Source: Campylobacteraceae bacterium
Lineage (GTDB): Bacteria > Campylobacterota > Campylobacteria > Campylobacterales > Sulfurovaceae
Assembly (NCBI GenBank): GCA_026982175.1
Contig: JALSHP010000323.1
Location: forward strand, 1 to 11,068
DNA: 11,068 bases
Direction of reading: 5' to 3'
A model generated the notes under the pieces. The model made no database searches and had not been told where the DNA came from. It worked only from the letters and a program-made list of their open reading frames with translations. The translations under genes were made by a program, and so were the position numbers. Below are positions 6,524-11,068 of the stretch, one piece after another (within the stretch, counting starts at the first letter, position 1; each line of letters starts with the position of its first letter).

Positions 6524-7411
6524 ATAAAAACAAGATTTCAAAACTTTTTTAACCATTATGGCTATTTAGAATTCGAACAGACCGTTGAACTGTTTGCTGT
6601 TTTTGGAGGAGTGGAAGAGGTATTGGAATTTGATTTTTTTGATGACCTTGATTCGATTATCCGTTTTAACTTTGTGGAACAATATAAAGTTCTCAATGAA
6701 CTCATCTCTCCGTCGTATCTTATAGAAGAGCCTTATCGTTACCTTTTGGTCTCTATTGCTAGGGGTGATGGACGGATTTCTAATGTTTTTAGAAAAGCAA
6801 GAGTGGGAGAAGCGTTGGGCTTACGTCTGCTCAATGAGTTGGTGGAGCTTGGTATTGTGGAGTTGGAAGATTCACGCGAACCAGCACTTAAAGCCTACCC
6901 CAATCAAAAGCTTGAAAAAGCACTACGTAGCTATAAGATAGAGCCTAAAGTGCGTTTTAAAAAACCCTTTCACCGTTTTTGGTTTGGTTTTGTTGAGCCG
7001 TATCATAAAGATTTAAATCGAGGCGATTCAAAACGTTTTTATGAGAATTTTAATCAACATTTTTTACGCCTACACTCTTTTGTTTTTGAACAGCTTTCAC
7101 AAGAGCTATTGAAGCTCTTTTTTAACAATGACCTTGTAGCAAATGGTAACTATTGGGACAAACATTCAGAGTTTGACATCTGGGCAACGCATAAAGATGG
7201 CAGAAAAATTTTGGGAGAGTGTAAATATACGAACAGAAGAGTCTGCAAGAGTGAACTTAGAAAACTAAAACAGAAGGCTGAAACTTCGGGTTTAAAAGTA
7301 GATATTTTTGCACTATTTTCTAAAAATGGCTTCTCCAACGAGTTGAAGAGTAGTACCGATAACGATTTACTTCTTTTTGAGTTAGAAGATTTTAGAAAGT
7401 TATTAATATAG
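6524..7411 (+). CDS. Stand-alone DUF234 protein: winged helix plus PD-(D/E)XK-like domain; apparent ATA start
   Basis: This protein has 295 residues if translated from ATA at 6524; the first usual start in frame is GTG at 6611 (266 residues). The upstream codons encode NHYGYLEFEQTVELFAVFGG, which reads as genuine protein and resembles the N-terminus of stand-alone DUF234 proteins. GTG 6611 has a GGAGGA directly abutting it with no spacer, so it is an unlikely start. A winged-helix region follows (from about YRYLLVSIARGDGR to VELGIVELEDSRE), then the DUF234 core with PFHRFWFGFVEPY. Near the C-terminus are SEFDIWA and ILGECKY, giving Asp218, Glu232 and Lys234 (numbering from ATA), a PD-(D/E)XK-type pattern. 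DUF234 usually ends archaeal-type ATPases; here no ATPase domain is present. Role unknown; DNA binding or cleavage is inferred from the folds. It is divergent from the helicase. If the ATA is real rather than a sequence error, expression may be low. Confidence 0.8.
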   Translation: MKTRFQNFFNHYGYLEFEQTVELFAVFGGVEEVLEFDFFDDLDSIIRFNFVEQYKVLNELISPSYLIEEPYRYLLVSIARGDGRISNVFRKARVGEALGLRLLNELVELGIVELEDSREPALKAYPNQKLEKALRSYKIEPKVRFKKPFHRFWFGFVEPYHKDLNRGDSKRFYENFNQHFLRLHSFVFEQLSQELLKLFFNNDLVANGNYWDKHSEFDIWATHKDGRKILGECKYTNRRVCKSELRKLKQKAETSGLKVDIFALFSKNGFSNELKSSTDNDLLLFELEDFRKLLI

Positions 7412-7491
7412 CATTTTAACTTCTCTTCTCTTTGTAACACTACTACACATAAAAATAAGCAAAAGTAAAATCCTCTTATTTCAAGTAACAT

Positions 7492-7497
7492 TATAAT
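7492..7497 (+). promoter_or_regulatory. -10 box of the acnB promoter
   Basis: A perfect TATAAT lies 51 bases before the acnB start codon, within the 137-base spacer after the DUF234 gene. The sequence upstream is T-rich without a clear -35 box. A second, weaker TATAGA lies at 7507-7512. Confidence 0.55.
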
Positions 7498-7537
7498 GAC
7501 TATTAGTATAGAATGTGTCAAAATTATTTTACCCAAT

Positions 7538-7543
7538 AGGAGA
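7538..7543 (+). promoter_or_regulatory. Strong ribosome binding site of acnB
   Basis: AGGAGA lies 5 bases before the ATG at 7549. It is the best Shine-Dalgarno sequence in the window, as expected for an abundant central-metabolism enzyme, and fixes the start. Confidence 0.8.
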
Positions 7544-7548
7544 CATTC

Positions 7549-10119
7549 ATGTCATTACTAGCAGATTATAAAGCTCACACGGAAGAACGTGCGAAGCTTG
7601 GTGTTCCACCACTTTCATTAACAGCAGAGCAGACAGCAGAGCTTGTTGAGTTGCTTAAAGCCCCTAAAATTGAAGATGCAGAATATGCAATGGATTTATT
7701 TAAAAATAAAGTTCCAGCAGGGGTAGATGATGCAGCTTACATTAAAGCAGCATTTTTAAATGACATTGTTCAAGGAAAAGTAAAGTGTGAAGTGATTGAC
7801 CCAATCTTTGCAACTGTTATCTTAGGAACAATGTTGGGCGGATTTAACGTCTCTCCATTGGTTGATGCACTTTCTCATTCAGACATTACGGTGGCTGAAT
7901 CAGCAGCAGGTCAATTAAAAAACACCATTTTGGTTTATGATGCTTTCAATGATGTAAAAGCCTTAATGGATTCTGGAAATGAATTGGCAAAAGGTATTAT
8001 TGAGTCTTGGGCAAGTGCTGAGTGGTTCTTTAACAAACCAGAGATGAAAAAAGAGATTACTCTAACTGTTTACAAAATCCCAGGTGAGACAAACACAGAT
8101 GACCTCTCTCCTGCTTCTGAAGCGTTTACAAGAGCCGATATTCCTTTACATGCAAACTCATTCCTCATTAACAGAATGGAAAATCCATTAGATACAATGA
8201 AAGAGCTTAAAGAAAAAGGTCACCCTTTAGTTTACGTTGGTGATGTTGTGGGAACTGGGTCTTCTAGAAAATCTGGTATCAACTCACTTCAATGGCACAT
8301 GGGAGAGGACATTCCTTTTATTCCTGGTAAAAGAACAGGTGGGGTTGTTATTGGCGATATTATTGCCCCTATTTTCTTTAACACAGCCGAAGATGGTGGA
8401 TGTATTCCAATTCAAGCACCAACGGCTAAATTAAATACAGGTGATGTAATTACACTTAAACCTTTTGATGGGGTGATTGAGTGTAATGGTGAAGTGGTTT
8501 CTGAATTTAAAATTGAACCAAATACCTTACCAGATGAGATGAGAGCAGGTGGGCGTGTACCACTTATCATTGGTAAAGGTCTTACTGTTAAAGCAAGAGA
8601 AGCTTTAGGACTTGATGGTGGTGATATTTTCATGACACCTGATGTTCCTGCTGACAACGGTAAAGGCTTTACCCTTGCTCAAAAAATGGTTGGAAAAGCT
8701 GCGGGTATTGATGGGGTTAAACCAGGTGTTTACTCTGAACCAGTTTGTACCACTGTTGGTTCACAAGATACCACAGGAGCGATGACAAGAGATGAGGTGA
8801 AAGATTTAGCAGCACTTAGCTTTGGGGCTGATTTTGTACTTCAATCATTCTGTCACACTTCAGCTTATCCTAAACCTGCTGATATCAAATTGCAACATAC
8901 CCTACCAAACTTTATGGTAGAACGTAAAGGGTTTACCCTTAGACCAGGTGACGGTGTTATTCACTCATGGTTAAACAGAATGTGTCTTCCAGATACCGTA
9001 GGAACAGGAGCAGATAGCCACACTAGATTCCCAATTGGTATCTCTTTCCCTGCTGGTTCTGGTCTTGTTGCCTTTGCTGCTGTTACAGGTATGATGCCTT
9101 TAACCATGCCAGAGTCGGTATTGGTAAGATTTAAAGGTGAAATGCAAGCAGGAATTACTTTACGTGACATGGTAAATGCCATTCCTCACCAAGCGATTAA
9201 AGATGGTCTTTTAACTGTTGAAAAAGCTGGTAAGAAAAACATTTTTGCAGGACGTATTTTAGAGATTGAAGGGCTTGAACAACTTAAATGTGAACAAGCA
9301 TTTGAGCTTTCAGATGCCTCAGCAGAACGTTCAGCTGCTGCTTGTACGGTTAAACTTGACAAAGAGCCAATCATTGAATATTTAGAGTCAAATATTGCCT
9401 TAATTGAAGAGCTTATCGCTCAAGGGTATGAAGACAAAGCAACACTTGAAAGACGTGCTCAAAAGATGAGAGATTGGATTGCCAATCCTGTACTTCTTGA
9501 AGCAGATGCAGACGCAGAGTATGCAGCAGTCATCGAGATTGACATGTCAGAGATTAAAGAGCCAATTGTAGCTTGTCCAAATGACCCAGATGATGTTAAA
9601 ACATTAACAGAAGTAGCCGAAGCTGGACTTAGAACAGAAGTAGATGAGGTATTCATTGGTTCTTGTATGACCAACATTGGATTGTTTAGAGCCAATGCAG
9701 AAGTGCTAAGAGGTGAGGGTGCAGTTGAAGCAAAACTTTGGGTTTGTCCTCCAACTAAAATGGATGAGAAAACACTTCAAGAAGAGGGGTACTACTCTGT
9801 ATTTGGAATGGCAGGAGCAAGAATTGAGCCTCCAGGATGTTCACTTTGTATGGGTAACCAAGCAGCTGTTAAACAAAATGCATGGGTATTCTCAACATCT
9901 ACACGTAACTTTGACAACAGACTTGGAAAAGGTTCACAAGTTTACTTAGGTTCAGCAGAATTAGCAGCCGTAGTTGCTCTTAAAGGTAAATTGCCAACAG
10001 CAGCTGAATATCTTGAAATTGTTAAAAATAAAATCAAACCAGAGATGACTGATGATATTTATAAATACTTAAACTTCAACAAAGTTTCTAAAGAAGAACT
10101 TGTTGCTATGGTTGAGTAG
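7549..10119 (+). CDS. acnB: Bifunctional aconitate hydratase 2 / 2-methylisocitrate dehydratase (aconitase B)
   Basis: This 856-residue cytoplasmic [4Fe-4S] enzyme interconverts citrate and isocitrate through cis-aconitate. Members of the family can also act on 2-methylisocitrate. The domain order is the AcnB one: an N-terminal HEAT-like domain (about 1-155), then the swivel domain (about 165-385, with GTGSSRKSG), then catalytic domains 1-3. This differs from AcnA, where the swivel is C-terminal. The cluster ligands are Cys706 (GSCMTNIG) and Cys764 and Cys767 (GCSLCMGN). Other family motifs include DSHTRFPIGISFPAGSG. The length is close to that of E. coli AcnB (865), and no truncation or frameshift is seen. 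It is a single-gene unit with its own -10 box, strong ribosome binding site and terminator. In Campylobacterota it serves the oxidative TCA cycle or, in autotrophs, the reductive cycle. AcnB apoprotein is known in other bacteria to bind mRNA when its cluster is lost; nothing here tests that. Confidence 0.98.
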   Translation: MSLLADYKAHTEERAKLGVPPLSLTAEQTAELVELLKAPKIEDAEYAMDLFKNKVPAGVDDAAYIKAAFLNDIVQGKVKCEVIDPIFATVILGTMLGGFNVSPLVDALSHSDITVAESAAGQLKNTILVYDAFNDVKALMDSGNELAKGIIESWASAEWFFNKPEMKKEITLTVYKIPGETNTDDLSPASEAFTRADIPLHANSFLINRMENPLDTMKELKEKGHPLVYVGDVVGTGSSRKSGINSLQWHMGEDIPFIPGKRTGGVVIGDIIAPIFFNTAEDGGCIPIQAPTAKLNTGDVITLKPFDGVIECNGEVVSEFKIEPNTLPDEMRAGGRVPLIIGKGLTVKAREALGLDGGDIFMTPDVPADNGKGFTLAQKMVGKAAGIDGVKPGVYSEPVCTTVGSQDTTGAMTRDEVKDLAALSFGADFVLQSFCHTSAYPKPADIKLQHTLPNFMVERKGFTLRPGDGVIHSWLNRMCLPDTVGTGADSHTRFPIGISFPAGSGLVAFAAVTGMMPLTMPESVLVRFKGEMQAGITLRDMVNAIPHQAIKDGLLTVEKAGKKNIFAGRILEIEGLEQLKCEQAFELSDASAERSAAACTVKLDKEPIIEYLESNIALIEELIAQGYEDKATLERRAQKMRDWIANPVLLEADADAEYAAVIEIDMSEIKEPIVACPNDPDDVKTLTEVAEAGLRTEVDEVFIGSCMTNIGLFRANAEVLRGEGAVEAKLWVCPPTKMDEKTLQEEGYYSVFGMAGARIEPPGCSLCMGNQAAVKQNAWVFSTSTRNFDNRLGKGSQVYLGSAELAAVVALKGKLPTAAEYLEIVKNKIKPEMTDDIYKYLNFNKVSKEELVAMVE

Positions 10120-10128
10120 AAGTTTTAC

Positions 10129-10160
10129 TGAAGTAGGTTTTAACCTGCTTCATGTTTTTT
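10129..10160 (+). terminator. Rho-independent terminator of acnB
   Basis: TGAAGTAGGT (10129-10138) pairs with ACCTGCTTCA (10143-10152) in a 10-base stem with one G-U pair and a TTTA loop. Six T follow at 10155-10160. It begins 9 bases after the acnB stop. The hairpin could also block transcription from the convergent minus-strand genes, but no T-run follows it in that direction. Confidence 0.88.
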
Positions 10161-10170
10161 ATTTAAATCA

Positions 10171-10725
10171 TTACTTTTCATAGACTCTATAGCCCCAATT
10201 TTTACTACTATTATTTTTTTCTACACATCTAAAGCCAAGCTTTTTTAACTCCTTATCTAGCAGATAGTTAAAGCCACCATGCCCCATGAGAGCGACACTC
10301 TCATGAGTGTTTGCTAAATTCATAAGATACTCACTGGCTCTTTTTGCTCTTTGTTTTGCCTCTGTATAGACCTTAGACTTTTTACCAAAACCTGAGAGCA
10401 TCATAAGGCGTAAGAGTACCAACCATGTTTTAGAAGAGAGTTTTAACCAAGTGCCTTTGGCTTGGGGTAAGTCTATCTCATCAAAAAGGCTATTTTTCTC
10501 TGTAGGCTCTACCTCTGTGACTGCTAGAGAGTCAGAAGTACGTGAAAGAGTACTTGCCAGTACCATATCAGCACATTTTATATGCGAGACAACTTCTTTG
10601 CTAGGTAAAGTTATGTCTATGGGTGCATAGTTGTATGCCTCTACCCATGCGTTCATCTGTGAAGCGGTTATCTTTTGTGTGTTGTCTAGTAGGACTCTGG
10701 CGTGACGGATGAGGGTTATTTGCAT
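10171..10725 (-). CDS. Histidine phosphatase family (phosphoglycerate mutase-like) protein
   Basis: This 184-residue cytoplasmic protein carries the core of the histidine phosphatase superfamily. The N-terminal strand and catalytic motif LIRHARV (5-11) place the phosphorylated His8 next to Arg7; the usual RHG is RHA here. Arg62 in ASTLSRTSDS and Glu83 in LFDEID match the second arginine and the acid residue. His149 in ALMGHGG is the second catalytic histidine. All four catalytic residues are present, so activity is likely, but the substrate cannot be told from the sequence. A hydrophobic stretch near 100-111 is an insertion in the variable cap region. The ATG at 10725 lies inside the end of the upstream hydrolase gene (10-base overlap), so the two are probably cotranslated. 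The gene converges on acnB. SixA- or CobC-like roles are possible but not supported by specific motifs. Confidence 0.82.
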   Translation of the reverse strand: MQITLIRHARVLLDNTQKITASQMNAWVEAYNYAPIDITLPSKEVVSHIKCADMVLASTLSRTSDSLAVTEVEPTEKNSLFDEIDLPQAKGTWLKLSSKTWLVLLRLMMLSGFGKKSKVYTEAKQRAKRASEYLMNLANTHESVALMGHGGFNYLLDKELKKLGFRCVEKNNSSKNWGYRVYEK

Positions 10726-11068
10726 AAAATCTCGCCAGCATCTAAAACTTTTATATCAATCTCACTTGTTTTTGCTAATCTAGTTATCCACGAATATGGT
10801 TCGCCTATGGGTTCGTCAGAGAGATTAAAAGTGCCGTAGTGGTAAGGTATCATCTCTTTGGCTCCTAAAATTTCTGCACCTTTGAGTCCCTCTTGGGGGT
10901 TCATGTGTGATTGTTGCATGACGCTCTCAGGCTTATAAGCACCTATAGGCATCAGTGCTGTATCGATTTTATATCCCTTTGAAGCTATCTGTTCAAAGTG
11001 CGTATCCATGGCTGTATCTCCTGCAAAAAAGATACTTTTACCCTCTGTTTCTATCAAAAAACTACACC
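10716..11068 (-). CDS. Metallo-beta-lactamase-fold hydrolase (C-terminal part, 5' end outside window)
   Basis: The frame stays open to the right edge, with residues CSF upstream of the TTG at 11057, so that TTG is probably internal and the gene begins beyond the window. The visible part is the second half of an MBL-fold enzyme of the NAPE-PLD-like / L-ascorbate lactonase-like branch. It shows IFFAGDTAMDTHF with the metal-binding Asp, LMPIGAYKPE, QSHMNPQEG and IPYHYGTFNLSDEP with the metal-binding His of the HWGTF-type motif. The N-terminal HxHxDH motif must lie outside. Family members hydrolyse varied esters and phosphodiesters with one or two metal ions; the substrate is not known here. The last 10 bases overlap the start of the histidine phosphatase gene, which suggests a shared transcript and possibly a shared pathway. 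Confidence 0.85.
   Translation of the reverse strand, partial: CSFLIETEGKSIFFAGDTAMDTHFEQIASKGYKIDTALMPIGAYKPESVMQQSHMNPQEGLKGAEILGAKEMIPYHYGTFNLSDEPIGEPYSWITRLAKTSEIDIKVLDAGEILCK

Noticed and set aside
6611..6613. GTG as the start of the DUF234 gene
   Set aside because: The GGAGGA just before it has no spacer, and the upstream in-frame codons look like conserved protein; the promoter and ribosome binding site point to 6524.
7453..7481. AAATAAG...CTTATTT inverted repeat after the DUF234 gene, as a terminator
   Set aside because: A 7-base AT-only-plus-one-GC stem with a 15-base loop and no T-run is too weak to call.
7150..7536. Minus-strand open frame of 128 codons overlapping the DUF234 gene and the acnB promoter
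   Set aside because: It lies antisense to a well-supported coding frame, has low-complexity Ser/Leu-rich content, no recognisable motif and no ribosome binding site, and covers the acnB promoter.
8237..9949. Six short open frames on both strands inside acnB
   Set aside because: acnB is continuous and full length with all cluster cysteines; these frames are chance by-products of its codon use.

Overview
The window looks like chromosomal DNA from a member of the Campylobacterota (former Epsilonproteobacteria), most like free-living Sulfurimonas, Sulfurovum or Arcobacter relatives. The grounds are the strongly AT-rich coding and spacer DNA, the AcnB-type aconitase with its characteristic sequence, the short PIF1-like helicase, the stand-alone DUF234 protein, and -10 boxes without clear -35 boxes. 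The genus is an inference from family resemblance; no search was run.

Bases 1-4985 form a sensory island. Two genes encoding secreted or periplasmic proteins with tandem PilJ-type domains (the first cut by the window edge) overlap as TAATG. They are followed 34 bases later by a 960-residue hybrid histidine kinase whose periplasmic part resembles the nitrate/nitrite-sensing NIT domain. A third tandem-PilJ secreted protein converges on the kinase from the opposite strand, and a long hairpin separates the two gene ends. PilJ domains are related to the nitrate-binding periplasmic domain of NarX/NarQ, so the island is a candidate multi-protein sensor of nitrate, nitrite or another small anion. The three proteins show graded loss of the arginines that bind nitrate in NarX/NarQ. 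A 22-base palindrome lies upstream of the third gene.

Bases 5118-7411 hold a PIF1-like SF1B helicase (minus strand, TTG start) and, divergently, a stand-alone DUF234 protein with a winged helix and a PD-(D/E)XK-like nuclease motif. Their promoters face away from each other within about 80 bases. The DUF234 reading frame has no ATG, GTG or TTG where promoter, ribosome binding site and conserved N-terminal residues place the start; an ATA codon sits there instead.

Bases 7549-10119 encode bifunctional aconitase B (citrate to isocitrate in the oxidative or reductive TCA cycle). It has its own -10 box, a strong ribosome binding site and a clear rho-independent terminator. Bases 10171-11068 carry, on the minus strand, a histidine-phosphatase-family protein overlapping the end of a metallo-beta-lactamase-fold hydrolase that runs off the window. 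No tRNA, rRNA, mobile element, CRISPR array or replication origin was seen, and no gap between genes exceeds about 140 bases.
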